Source of the DNA: Odobenus rosmarus divergens
Lineage: Eukaryota; Chordata; Mammalia; Carnivora; Odobenidae
DNA length: 64,000 nucleotides
Direction of reading: 5' to 3'
Assembly: GCF_000321225.1 (NCBI RefSeq)
Contig: NW_004450480.1
Span: 4,810,111 to 4,874,110 of the forward strand
Shown here: positions 42,817 through 52,599 of the stretch, one piece after another
Layout: each line of letters starts with the position of its first letter
Position numbering within the stretch: position 1 is the stretch's first letter
Notes under the pieces: generated by a model
Told to the model about the DNA's origin: nothing
What the model saw: the letters and a program-made list of their open reading frames with translations, nothing else
The model's database searches: none
Translations under genes and position numbers: made by a program

Positions 42817-43010
42817 AAGATTTATTTACTTATTTTAGAGAGAGAGTGCCCGTGAGAGGGGTGAGGAGCAGAGGGAGAGAATCTTCAAACAGACTCCCCG
42901 CTGAGCGCGGAGCCTGACTCAGTGCTCTATTCCAGGACCTATGAGATCATGACCTGAGCCGAAACTTTAAGAGTCAGACGCTCAACCCACTGAGCCACCC
43001 AGGTGTCCCC
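42817..43010 (-). mobile_element. SINEC, older copy
   Basis: Minus-strand: GGGGACACCTGGGTGGCTCAG, GTTGAGCGTCTGACTCTTAAAGTTTCGGCTCAGGTCATGATCTCATAGGTCCTGG, GGAGTCTGTTTGAAGATTCTC, tail AAATAAATCTTTATA. Target duplication AATGTTTTATA at 42806-42816 and 43012-43022. Confidence 0.95.
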
Positions 43011-43022
43011 TAATGTTTTATA

Positions 43023-43466
43023 ACAAAAGAATAGCAAAATACATACATATTTGTAGTAACACTCATAAGACCTGACCACTCAGAGGGATCCCATTACTTC
43101 AAGTGAGTCTGCATCTAGCAAGCAAGTAAAAGCAATGCTCTGAGATAACCTCACTTCTGATCTACCTGCATTTTACCCCAAGCTGGACTTTTAAATCAGT
43201 GGGTTATACTGAAAATCTTCAGGAAAATCACAAAATTCAGAGTATGCTCGAGGCAAATGGGATTTTCTGATAGATATAGATACTGAATGGCCTGTGACAT
43301 CAGGGTTGATGTGAACTAAAAGAGAGTCCGCTGACTCTGTGTGAGACCATCAGCCCCTCTGTGGGTTGTAAAATATTTGCCTGTTAGAACAAATTTAAAC
43401 CTAAATATATAGTAATATTTTGTCATTAGGCAATTAAAACATTTTATAAAACTCAAGATTTCTTTC
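43023..43466. other. Spacer between SINEs
   Basis: Unique sequence with no recognised element. Confidence 0.5.
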
Positions 43467-43648
43467 TTTTTTTTTTTTTTTTAAGAGCGAGAGCATGAAC
43501 TGGGTGGGGAGGGGCAGAGGGAGAGGGAGAGAGAGAATCTTAAGCAGGCTCCACACTCAGTACCGGGCCCTACTTCGATCCTGAGATCATGACCTGAGCT
43601 GAAATCAAGAGTCGGATGCTAAACCAACTGAGCTACCCAGGTGCCCCC
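43467..43648 (-). mobile_element. SINEC, older copy
   Basis: Minus-strand: GGGGGCACCTGGGTAGCTCAG, GTTTAGCATCCGACTCTTGATTTCAGCTCAGGTCATGATCTCAGGATCG, GGAGCCTGCTTAAGATTCTC, CT-rich end, poly-A. A few bases between ATCTCAGG and ATCG are lost. Short flanking TTTCTTT repeats suggest the target duplication. Confidence 0.93.
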
Positions 43649-44047
43649 AGGGTTTCTTTAAGTGAAAAAATCCAACTACTTTAACAATAGTTTACAAGCT
43701 ATTTTCTGTATTTAAAATATTGCTTTATGCACTTGAGATCATCAGTATGCATACTTGAATTCCTGTGGGGGGGGAATCATAGTTTTAATAAATAAATAAC
43801 TTGGATGGGATGTAACATAAAGATGGACAAAAAAATAAAAATAAAATCAGTGGGTTAGGAGAGCACATGGACCAGGACTGAGGGTCACAAGTTAGTGTGA
43901 AAGCAACCCTTTTTGGTTGTACCATTGATCACAGTTTGTTAAGCTAGCGCTGCAATAATCAGGCTGAGATTGGCTACAGTTTGGATTGGTATCCATGACT
44001 TTATGAGAATGGGCTGCTCTTGGACAGCTGACTTTGCTAATTTAATG
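43649..44047. other. Spacer, nothing recognised
   Basis: Unique sequence with a G8 run at about 43767 and AAATAAATAAATAAC at about 43787. No gene. Confidence 0.5.
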
Positions 44048-44221
44048 GGAGAGGGGGAGAAGAGACAAAAGAGGGGGGGTAGGTATGAGGGAGAGAGAGG
44101 CAGAGATCAAAGAGGTGAGAAAGAGAGGGAGAAAAGAGGGAGGGAGGGGGAGAGAAAGAGAGAGAAAGAGGGATAGAGAGAGAGAGAAAGAAGGAGAAGG
44201 AAGAGAGAGAGAAGGGAGAGA
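44048..44221 (+). repeat. Polypurine (GA)-rich low-complexity tract
   Basis: About 174 bases that are almost entirely A/G on the plus strand, with only scattered T and C, including GAGAGAGAG, GGGAGGGAGGGGGAGAG and AAAGAGAGAGAAAGAGG. No SINE head or tail adjoins it. Long polypurine tracts can adopt triplex (H-DNA) structure; that is inference from composition. Confidence 0.95.
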
Positions 44222-44634
44222 TTTTTACTGAATATTAGGTCTACGTCTTGCTGAGAGCTATGGTTCTCAGGTGTCCCATCTTACGTGTTCTTCGTGGTGC
44301 CCATGAGAGGGAATTATTCTGCTGCTGCTGTAGAGAAGAAACCAGTGAGAAGAGAGGGAAGGAAGTTGGCCAAGCCCACAGAGACTATACTCGGTGGAGC
44401 AGAGATTTAAAAGGCTGTTAGCTGGACACCAAGACCCATGCCCTTACCCTCTACTCTACATTTCCTCCTTCCTTAAATATCTCTGCAGCATTTAACCAAC
44501 TCTCACAAGTGGAAACTGCTCCCCAATTTATTAAAAACATGTATTTTGATTTTGAGGAACTCTTTTCATAGGGCTCTAAATTTGTTGGGAACACTGCTTT
44601 ATATTATATTACATAAACTGGGTCTACGTGAAAT
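44222..44634. other. Spacer, nothing recognised
   Basis: Unique sequence with no recognised element or open frame. Confidence 0.5.
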
Positions 44635-44648
44635 CTTGGGTTTTCTTT

Positions 44649-44832
44649 TTTCTTTTTTAAGGTTTTATTCATTTATTTGAGAGAGAGAGAGAGATAGTGA
44701 GCAAGAACATGAGCAGGGGGAGGGGAAAGGGAGAAGCAGACTCCCCCTGAGCAGGGAGCGCAATATGGGCTCAGGATCCCTCCCAGAACCTTGGGATCAT
44801 GACCTGAGCTGAAGGCAGCCACCCAGGTGCCC
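44649..44832 (-). mobile_element. SINEC with internal deletion
   Basis: Minus-strand: GGGGCACCTGGGTGGCTGCC, then TTCAGCTCAGGTCATGATCCC, so the TCAGTCGGTTAAGCGTC part of the tRNA-like region is lost. The tail reads AAATAAATGAATAAAACC. Target duplication CTTGGGTTTTCTTT at 44635-44648 and 44833-44846 is perfect over 14 bases. The deletion removes the A-box region, so this copy could not be transcribed by polymerase III. Confidence 0.95.
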
Positions 44833-44846
44833 CTTGGGTTTTCTTT

Positions 44847-45249
44847 AAATGACACTTTCTTGTGTGAATTTCATAAGTAAAAGGAGAGACTGAAAGCTGA
44901 GTTTAATCTTCAACAAGATTAAATTATGGTAATTGATAATTTCTAAACCCTTGAGTGGCTCCTTTTCTCTCCAGGGGAAAATAACAAATAATAGGTTGTT
45001 AAGGAGGCTAATTATGGAAGATTTCTTGGGGGAAAAAATAAAAAAAAACACACAAAAGATAATTTAAAAAATTAAGTTCTGCTTCAGTGGAAGTGAGTCA
45101 GACTCCCACGCAGCAGGAAGAACTATATTTTCAGGTACAACTTTTGTCAATTAGATGGCATTTCCACTGAAAGGAATCCATCTCTGTAACTAATAGGAAG
45201 TCTCATTTAAAATGGGAGACACTGGAATGCGGAGGTGAAGAGTAAATAT
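44847..45249. other. Spacer, nothing recognised
   Basis: Unique sequence with A-runs at about 45035-45070. No gene. Confidence 0.5.
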
Positions 45250-45430
45250 TTTAGGACCAAACAGAATTGCATGTGAGACTAGGTCCACCACTTACCACCT
45301 ATAAGATCTTGTTACACAAAATGGAAGGAAAGTAGTACCTACCAAATAGAGTAATTGTGAATTTTATTAGGATAATACATGTGAAGTGCTTAACATAGTT
45401 TCTGGTATCTGTTTCTACTCAATAAATAAT
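45250..45430 (+). mobile_element. MIR SINE
   Basis: GCATGTGAGACTAGGTCCACCACTTACCACCTATAAGATCTTG, AAAATGGAAGGAAAGTAGTACCTACCAAATAGAGTAATTGTGAATTTTATTAGGATAATACATGTGAAGTGCTTAACATAGTTTCTGG and ACTCAATAAATAATAA follow the MIR core and 3' end. Confidence 0.85.
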
Positions 45431-45487
45431 AACCTGTGGGGGTAGGGGTGATGGTACTGGTGGAAAACACTGGACATATCTTTTAGA

Positions 45488-45650
45488 ATAGGCCTTCACA
45501 AATTCTTTGTGTTTACAAATCCCTTAGAGTCTTTTTAAGATAGAGATTCTAATTCAGTAGGTCTGGGAACGGGCTCAAAAGTTTTCATCTCTAACAAACG
45601 AAGGTGATGCTAAGGCTGTTGGTCTGAGGATCACACTTGGAGCAAAGCTT
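45488..45650. mobile_element. MER5-like hAT-Charlie MITE
   Basis: AGGCCTTCACAAATTC, AGATTCTAATTCAGTAGGTCTGGGAACGGGCTCAAAAGTTTTCATCTCTAACAAACGAAGGTGATGCTAAGGCTGTTGGTCTGAGGATCACACTTGGAG is the MER5-type terminal half (GATTCAGTAGGTCTGGGGTGGGGCC ... TGATGCTGCTGGTCCGGGGACCACACTTTGAG). The same family recurs at 58193-58379. Confidence 0.8.
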
Positions 45651-46682
45651 TAGATGGAGGACACTGTGGATCATACATGCAAAAAATAGTGGGAATTGAG
45701 ATCATTCCTCAAATGAAGTACAGTGTAGAGATTTTTGCAGGAATCATATTCCTTGGAGATGACACTTTGCTTTCCATTCCTGCGCTTTAACCATTGGACT
45801 ATTAAATTTAGTTAAGTAAGTTCTGTAGAGAACCTCCACAGTGGTCTACAGCTATGCAGGTGCGGGTCCTTCTTGTGGGGAATTTATAATTTACCTACAA
45901 TGACAAGACCCGCATGAATAAAACATTAGATGGCAATACAAGGATGAACAAAAGCAAATGCACAGATGTACAGAATGAGAAATTGATGCTTCTACAGGAT
46001 GGAAAAGGGAGAGAAGCTGCTGTCTTTCAGTTGCCCACAGTAATTATTACGGAGGCCTGTTTTTCTTCTCACAGGTAGGCTGCTGTACAGATAATGACCC
46101 ATCTCAAGGAGGTTGAACAAGCAACTCTTTCTAACCCAAGACGTGCAAACTGGCACTTCTGCAAAGAAAAATCATCAGAGATCCCTGGTAAAGAGAACAA
46201 GTTGTAGATGGAGGGAGATACTGACCTCATTGGTAGTCTAGGTACCCCAAACTCAGCCCCTCTCATTAGCCTGGGAAAGTTGCTATCAGTTCAAGATGTG
46301 AACTGGGTGCTGTGGTATTTTAAAGCTCAGAATTGCAGACCCATTCAAGCATAAAATGGTTATCTATTCTTAATAGTTTGGGGATGGAGTGATGGTGAGA
46401 GAGATCACAAAATGTCTTATTAAATCCTTAAGCCTTCAAGAAAAATAATACTGGAAACAGTGCTAAAGACACCTCAGATCAGAAGGTGAAAATCACCCAT
46501 TGTGAAAAAATTTATATCATGTGCAAAATATATTTTCTTTACTTCTCTTTTCAAGACTGCTGTGGGGCAAGGTCAGTGGGATGGTAGCACTGATAGATGC
46601 ACACACAGCCATGTCTATATACATGCAAACTCACACAGAAATCCGACAAAGGCCTGAGGGCAAAAATGCGTTATCATTTCAT
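45651..46682. other. Unique sequence, no gene seen
   Basis: About 1 kb with no recognised repeat or gene. The longest frame is 65 codons on the minus strand (46069-46266). Confidence 0.5.
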
Positions 46683-46835
46683 AAAAATTAATTAAAGCAA
46701 GTGAAGAATAGAATCAATTAGAGGTAAAGTGCTGTGCAATATAAAATACTTTCTAGTCATTGCAACTAATTAAAAGGAGGAGCAAATCATGACTTTTAAA
46801 GGGCCCTAATTATTGTAGAGGAAAATTAATTAGCA
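46683..46835. promoter_or_regulatory. Cluster of TAATTA/CAATTA homeodomain-type motifs
   Basis: Five core sites lie within about 150 bases: TAATTAA (46689-46695), CAATTAG (46715-46721), CTAATTAA (46766-46773), TAATTATT (46807-46814) and ATTAATTAG (46825-46833). Non-repetitive sequence separates them. TAATTA is the general homeodomain core. In AT-rich DNA such motifs arise often by chance, so this is a candidate regulatory element by inference only. Confidence 0.3.
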
Positions 46836-46869
46836 GAAATTCTCAGCTAGACATTCAGGGATGTCTTTG

Positions 46870-46990
46870 TTTTTTTTTTTAAAAAGATTTTATTTATTTA
46901 TTTGACAGAGAGAGAGAGACAGCGAGAGAGGGAACACAAGCAGGGGGGTAGGGGAGGGAGAAGCAGGCTTCCTACTGAGCAGGGAGCCCG
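46870..46990 (-). mobile_element. SINEC, 5'-truncated at insertion
   Basis: Tail and CT-rich half only: AAATAAATAAAATCTTT, TGTCTCTCTCTCTCTGTC and GGAAGCCTGCTTCTCC, ending at CGGGCTCCC. The tRNA-like head is absent. The target duplication TCAGGGATGTCTTTG (46855-46869) and TCAGTGATGTCTTTG (46991-47005) abuts the truncation. The element was therefore truncated when it inserted and not deleted later. Confidence 0.96.
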
Positions 46991-47005
46991 TCAGTGATGT
47001 CTTTG

Positions 47006-47736
47006 GACAAAAGAAATATCCATCTAAGGAGGTTTGGCAGGCCAAAAAAGATCAATCAAATTTCTGGAGACTAGAAACTGTTGAGAACTCTGGGTAATAC
47101 AAGCTTGTTTGCTGATAAGTAGTGTGTTTACTCTCCATTCTAGGACCCCAGAAGATACACTAAAATCTGTGACTTGGTACAATAGGCTATGGGGACTTCT
47201 AATAATTCAGCCAGCCCTGCTTTTATCTTGGGTATGATGACTGGACTAGGTTTCAAAGAATTAGCTTCGTGAGTCGATTTATATTCAATGATCTGAAGGC
47301 ACTTCAAGATTGTCCAGTGGCCTCAGGGTTTTCATGAATTACTTCTTCCAATGATGGAGTAAAATCTGTTGGTCAATGATGTTCTGGTTAATAACATGAT
47401 GGATATCAGCTTTGCCTCTATTAATTCAACTTTCTTAATTTTGTATTCTTTGTTTTCAGATGATTTCTTTTCTCTTAGAATATTTATTTTATTTTCTAAT
47501 GCTACAAATAACACATGCTCATTGAAGACACTGTAGAAAACTGAGTAAATGCTCAAAAGAAACAAAAGAAAATCAGGCCATTTTATTTTAAACCAACTTT
47601 GGCAAAAAGCCTAATGTTAGTGCTCTGTAATTTCAGGATATCATAATTGTTTCCTGTGACCAGTGGGATTGTATAAGTCCGTGTTGACATTACTTTTTAC
47701 CATTTTTGTTAAATATTATCCTTAATAGATGTTATT
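47006..47736. other. Unique sequence, nothing recognised
   Basis: No gene or named repeat. A minus-strand frame of 77 codons (47332-47565) has no motif. Confidence 0.5.
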
Positions 47737-47745
47737 TTTGCTATT

Positions 47746-47951
47746 TTTTAAAAGATTTTATTTATTTGTTTGTTTGTTTAGAGAGAGCATGAGTGAGGGG
47801 AGGGGCAGAGGGAGAGGGAGAGAGAGAATCTCAAGCAGAGTCCACGCTGAGCGCTGAGCCCAACATGGGGCTCGACTTCACAACCCTGAGATCATGACCT
47901 GAGCTGAAATCAAGAGTTGGAGCTCAATCAACTGAAGCACCCAGATACCCC
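47746..47951 (-). mobile_element. SINEC, older copy
   Basis: Minus-strand: GGGGTATCTGGGTGCTTCAG, TTGAGCTCCAACTCTTGATTTCAGCTCAGGTCATGATCTCAGGGTTGTGAAGTCGAGCCCC, GGACTCTGCTTGAGATTCTC, tail with (AAAC)n and AAATAAAATCTTTT. Target duplication TTTGCTATT at 47737-47745 and 47952-47960. Confidence 0.95.
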
Positions 47952-48250
47952 TTTGCTATTATTTTTAAAAATTAGGGCAGAAAGCAAGCTGATTCTTTTT
48001 CAGAAGTGCCTTTGCTAAAAACCATTCTCATGGACTTGGGCTTTGCCATCTCTTGGATGAAATCTCAGGCTAGGGAGAGATTTTATGACCAGTATCTTGT
48101 AAATAGCTAAGACTCTCAGGCGCTTAAAGCTTTTTCCCTCCTCCAGCTCAGAACTACATTGGGCTCACAAGCCTGACGTTGGGGTGGGATGGGGAGATGG
48201 GGAAAGTCACAACCAGCTTCTTCATAATTTCTCTACCTATGCTTTATGCA

Positions 48251-48719
48251 TGGTCCTGACTTAGGATGGCGCAAAAGTGACACACATTCAGTCGAAGCTG
48301 TACCTCAAATTTTGAATTTGAATATTTTTCCAGGCTAGTGATAAATGGTATACTCTGTCATGATGCTGGGCAGGGACAGCAGCTGCAGCTCCCAGCCAGT
48401 CATGTGATCACCAGGGTAAACAACTGATACACTTATAACCATTCTGTACCCAGACAACAACTCTGTTTTTCACTTTTAGTACAGTGTTCAAAAAATTACC
48501 TGATATATTCAACACATTAATATAAAATAGGCTTTGCGTTGGATGATTCTGCCCAAACATAGGCTAATGCCATTGTTCTGAGCATGTGCAAAGTAGACTA
48601 GGCTAAGCTATGAGGTTCGGAAGGTTAGGTGTATTAAATGTATTGTCTACTTGCAATATTTTCAAACATATGACATGTTTAGAGAGACATAACCCCATTC
48701 TAAGTCAAGGAAGATCTGC
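48251..48719 (-). mobile_element. MER58-type hAT-Charlie DNA transposon
   Basis: Complement of the MER58 text as I recall it: GACTTAGGATGGCGCAAAAGTGACACACATTCAGTCGAAGCTGTACC, GATGCTGGGCAGGGACAGCAGC, AACCATTCTGTACCCAGACAAC, ATATTCAACACATTAATATAAAATAGGCTTTGCGTTGGATGATT, CTAGGCTAAGCTATGAGGTTCGGAAGGTTAGGTGTATTAAATG and CATAACCCCATTCTAAGTCAAGGA. Close to full length and well preserved. Non-coding. Confidence 0.85.
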
Positions 48720-49204
48720 ACTTCCAACTGCTGATTCCCCATACTGCCTCTAGTTTCCTCAGGGGAGGAGCAGGGAGAATGGGAGAAGTAAGAGTCAAAA
48801 AATATCTTATCAGGCTGGTATAGCTAGCATCTTGCTTTGGTGCCCACTTGGTATGTCCAATATCTGAAACAGATTCTATATTCCCTGGGTAATTTTGTGA
48901 GTTCTTCAGAGACCTTGCAAATTCCCTTGATGAAAGCATCACCAACTGTGGATATGGCCACCACCTCAGCATCTGGTTTCTAGCAGACCACCCTTCTTTG
49001 GGCTCTCCCCTCCAGGAAGTTCTCTTGGAAGGATGGCTTTTAAAATAACGCCGACTTTCTGGTCTGTATCTGTGAGCACTTTGCCCCCTCCAAGCTTCAT
49101 TAGAGCTAGATGTTTTCCAGGAAATTCAGATTCTGATCTCATGGCAGACAGATCTCTCTGGTGTGGACCAGGAACCACCCCTGCATCCTCAAATTTTAGT
49201 TCCA
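48720..49204. other. Unassigned sequence with long minus-strand open frames
   Basis: Two minus-strand frames, 49244-48966 (92 codons) and 48972-48700 (90 codons), overlap by seven bases in different frames, giving about 540 bases with a single frame change. Neither translation shows a recognisable domain, and the second runs into the MER58 copy. It may be internal sequence attached to the LTR-like element at 49205 or chance. I do not call a gene. Confidence 0.4.
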
Positions 49205-49560
49205 TCTTGTAAGCTCTCAGAGTGGTTCTTCCAGAAGCACACACTGAGACAAAGATTTCAGTTCAAGTAACTTTTATAAGTGGTTATCCTAGGAAGCACA
49301 TAAAAGGAGTGAGACAGGGAAGGGCAGGAAGCCAACAATGGACATATTATCAAGCAATTTAGAATATGAAAGGCAATTGGGCCTCATTCCCATTGGGGGC
49401 TCTGAGAGACCCTGGTCAATTTGCCTTAGAGTCCTCCCATGTGTGGAAAGATGAGCTCGGGCATTAGGTTATCAATTCCTTTCTGCCTTCCACTGAGGGT
49501 TGCTGCCAGGGGGTATTATATCCCCTATGCTTCTGCCTGGTCTGTGCACCTGTGAGCTCA
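49205..49560 (-). mobile_element. LTR-like MaLR-type repeat, antisense
   Basis: On the minus strand, CTGTCTCACTCC, TTCCTAGGATAACC, CTTATAAAAGTTACTTGAACTGAAATCTTTGTCTCAGTGTGTGCTTCTGGAAGAACC resembles the 3' end of mammalian LTRs (CCTGGGATCACC ... AATAAACTACTTGCACTCAAGTCTTTGTCTCAGGGTCTGC). The 5' part includes GGCAGCAACCCTCAGTGGAAGGC. The family name is uncertain. Confidence 0.5.
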
Positions 49561-49780
49561 GGTGACTAGAGAAGACCCCAGACAGAGTTCTGAGTCCTTG
49601 CATTTAGAATCTGTTGGGTCAGCTGGTACTGGGTTGGAGCATGTCCACTGACAGCATCTACTCTGCTTCACTACTTAACTGGAGGGGAGGAGGAAGCAGT
49701 CTGTTTCTTTTATTTCCAAGCATTTTTAAAAATTTTAAGTCTCATATGTATGTACCTATGCATGCATGAATTCATAAGGT
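49561..49780. other. Spacer, nothing recognised
   Basis: Short unique stretch with GGAGGGGAGGAGGAAGC at 49681 and ATGTATGTACCTATGCATGCATG near 49747-49769. Confidence 0.45.
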
Positions 49781-50062
49781 GATAAAATGTACATTACATA
49801 AAATTTACCGTTCTAATCATTTTTAAGTATATGATTTAGTGGCAGTAAGTACATTTGTGATGTTGTACAGATATCACCACTCTCCATTTCCAGAAATTTC
49901 TCTTTGTACCCATAAAACGGTAAGTCCTCATTCCTCCTCTCCCCTGCTCCTGTCATCTCTATTCTATTTTCTGTGTCTTATAAATTTGCCTAGTCTATAT
50001 TCCTCATATAAATGGAATCATACAATATTTTCCTTTTTGTATCTGCAAGCACCTCTTTTTAG
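49781..50062 (-). mobile_element. Old L1 (L1M class) 3' UTR, antisense
   Basis: Complement of L1M: GATAAAATGTACATTACATAAAATTTACCGTTCTAATCATTTTTAAGTATATGATTTAGTGGCAGTAAGTACATTTGTGATGTTGTACAG, TCACCACTCTCCATTTCCAGAA, CTTTGTACCCATAAAACGGTAAGTCC and CTCATATAAATGGAATCATACAATATTT. The 121-codon plus frame at 49839-50204 is antisense to it and not a gene. Confidence 0.88.
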
Positions 50063-50753
50063 TACCCTCATAGTGGATTATAAGTTAAAAGTTCAGAAAT
50101 CTTTTTATCACATACTGCCGTGGTGGTTTGGCACTTCCTGTTGGTATATTGGCTTCAAGGCCCGAGCCAAAAGAAAGTTCTGTTTCGACAGCCTGTCCGC
50201 TTAGCTCATGATAATCTAAGCTGTTATTTCCACTGAAGGAAACAGCATGTGGTTTTGATCAATGGCATTATACCTTTCCATATGACATCTGGAAAGACCT
50301 TGATGCATGGAGTAGTATGATTATGAGTTTTGATTTCAATAGTCTATTTTTCCCTTTGAGAATTTTAGATACTCTGCCAATCTGGAGGGAGGCAAAAATA
50401 ACTTCTTTAAATGCATACTTAGTCTCTAAGTTAAATGTGTATACACTTTTTGGTCCTTTAAAAAAAGTGATATTAGTAATGAAGGGTGCAAAAAATTCCA
50501 GACTTGGGTAGATTTTAAGGTCAAGAAGTGGTGACATAAAGAAGTTTGCTTCTTAAATGCCATTCCTGTCATATTTATTTAACATCTTTGTTGCTTAATT
50601 TATATCTAGTTGTGTCAAAAAATTTTGAGATTGGTTTCAAATGGCTTGGTAGTGTTGATGAAGATGGCTATATTGATCATTTATTTTAACTCTGTTGAGA
50701 AAAAATATATTCTTGACATCAATTCACCACCTCCATAGTAGCCTCTGCTTCAT
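50063..50753. other. Unique AT-rich sequence
   Basis: No recognised element. Opposed frames at 50268-50537 (minus, 89 codons) and 50317-50511 (plus, 64 codons) lack motifs. Confidence 0.5.
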
Positions 50754-50769
50754 AGAAGCGAATATGGTA

Positions 50770-50875
50770 GGGCACCTGGCTCGCTCAGTTGGTAGAGCAT
50801 GCGACTTTTGATCTTGGGGTAGTGAGTTCAAGCCCCACATTGAGTATAGACATTGCTTAAAAATAAAATCTTTTA
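50770..50875 (+). mobile_element. Short ancestral-type SINEC (tRNA-Lys head)
   Basis: GGGCACCTGGCTCGCTCAGTTGGTAGAGCATGCGACTTTTGATCTTGGGG, GTGAGTTCAAGCCCCACATTGAG, then GACATTGCTTAAAAATAAAATCTTTT. The head keeps a near-intact Lys (TTT anticodon loop CTTTTGA) tRNA-like form with A-box TGGCTCGCTCAGT and B-box GAGTTCAAGCC. It lacks the long CT-rich body of the common copies. Target duplication AGAAGCGAATATGG (50754-50767) and AGAAGTGAATATGG (51059-51072) surrounds both this and the next SINE. Confidence 0.93.
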
Positions 50876-51042
50876 GGGGCACCTGGGTGGCTCAGTCAGT
50901 TAAGCGTCTGCCTTCTGCTCAGGTCATGATCCCAGGGTCCTGGGATTAAGCCCCGCATCGGCTCCTTCTCCCACTCCCCTTACTTGTGTTCCCTCTCTCA
51001 CTGTGTCTCTCTCTGTCAAATAAATAAAATCTTTAAGAAAAA
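50876..51042 (+). mobile_element. SINEC inserted in the tail of the previous SINE
   Basis: GGGGCACCTGGGTGGCTCAG, GTTAAGCGTCTGCCTTCTGCTCAGGTCATGATCCCAGGGTCCTGGG, TTGTGTTCCCTCTCTCACTGTGTCTCTCTCTGTCAAATAAATAAAATCTTT. Repeats of AATCTTTT on both sides (50868-50874 and 51044-51051) mark insertion into the A-rich tail of 50770-50875. About 25 bases of the central body are deleted. Confidence 0.95.
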
Positions 51043-51072
51043 GAATCTTTTTAAAAAGAGAAGTGAATATGG

Positions 51073-52599
51073 AAAGTCTCGAGTGAAACTAAACATTGGC
51101 AGATCTCACCATTTCTCTTTTTAAAAAATAGGAGAAAACCACCCTAGTGAAGAATTTGACAGTACCTGTTTATCAGTTAGAAAGAGAATTATATGTGATG
51201 CATATATATTTTTAAAGAGAATGCAAGTGGTGGTGGGGAAGGTTGACAAGTTTGTTATTTTTTAAAAGAAATCCAGGATATTTTTGGATGGAGGCTTCAG
51301 GGGAAGAAGGTAAGTACTATGCTAAATGAGTATCAAAGAGCATTGTAATAGCCTTTTTAAAAAAGAAAAAAAAGGGGGGGGAGGAACCTTCAAACTTAAA
51401 GATAAGCTTACCTTAATCTTTACTTACGTATCCATTTATTAAAAATTGGGAAAAGAAGATAAGTAGAATGTGCAGGAGTAAGAAATTTTAAGGTTGCTTG
51501 CCTGTAAATAATGGTTAAGTTGGAACAAATCTGCCAGATTTAAGCCAACCTGGCCCTTCCAATTTTTTTCATTTCATTGCAACTGCCATTGCATTTTAAT
51601 TTTAAGTAGTTTTCCACATTTTTGTATGTCAATGTAAGTCAAGTAACATTTATTAAGCACGTAACATGGAAATGGAGACTGAGACAGATTTGGGTTGGAA
51701 ATAGAAAAAACAAAAATCAGTATCCCTGCCTGTGAGGATTAGATGTGTTAATGCTTTTAAATTGTTCCAAGATTAAATTTCATTTTCAAAAATATTTTGT
51801 AGCAATTCAAGCATATTCGTGGGCATCACACAGCCACATCCAATTAATGTGTACACGACCAATTTGAAATTTGTACATAGGAGTCGGATTAGGCTTTGCT
51901 CTTGCATCTTCAGTTTTGGCAGACAAATAGTGGAATAAGCAGAGTCAGTTTATTGAACAGTGAACTGGACAGGGCACCCGCATAAAATGGTCAAATATTT
52001 TCCAGTAACTGCCTTCAACCCTGCACTGTCAAATCTTCCCTGTCCTTTAAGGACATCTTGAACATAATCTACAACTTCTGCCTGACATTAATCTCCAGCC
52101 AAGGACCACCAGAGCAGAGCTGGGGTTACAAGTTGAGATCATGCCTCATTGCAGTGAGGGAGGACATGCACCACGAGGAAGTGGAGAACATTGACATGGA
52201 GGGTGCTAGAACAGTCTGGCTACAGGATTTGGGCTGACCAAAGCCCAAGGTGATTTGGGGAAGGGTTTACACTTTTGGAATGGGTTTCAGGGAGTGCGTC
52301 TTTGTTCTGGATTTGGTTGCTATCAGGAAGTGGCGGTAATTCTACTAGTGGGTATCTAACCGAATCTCTGTAGAGGGAGTACAGACCTGAGCCAGGCTAA
52401 AGCTGTAATTGGTTTAGAAGCAGCCGGCGCTCACGTTAGCCAGGAGTGGGGTTGTTTGGAATGCTGTGGTTTGCACAGTGGCCTTGTTTTGGTCTTTGCT
52501 TAGGAAAAATGATGAAGTAGTCTTGTTTTATTTGACTTCGCATTTATAGAGCAGCCTTGCCTGATGCCACTGGCCTATGAAACTATTTATGTGCCCTCA
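51073..52599. other. Mostly unique sequence with a weak L2 trace
   Basis: AAGTAACATTTATTAAGCACGTAACATGG near 51640 may begin an antisense L2 fragment to about 51750. A-run followed by a G8 run lies at 51360-51383. No gene. Confidence 0.5.

Noticed and set aside
49839..50204. 121-codon plus-strand frame
   Set aside because: It is antisense to an L1M 3' UTR (49781-50062) and runs past its end without any domain.
50770..50843. Functional tRNA-Lys gene
   Set aside because: The tRNA-like fold is the head of a SINE: it continues into a SINE 3' end with A-rich tail, has a target-site duplication, and its acceptor stem is not paired as in a real tRNA.
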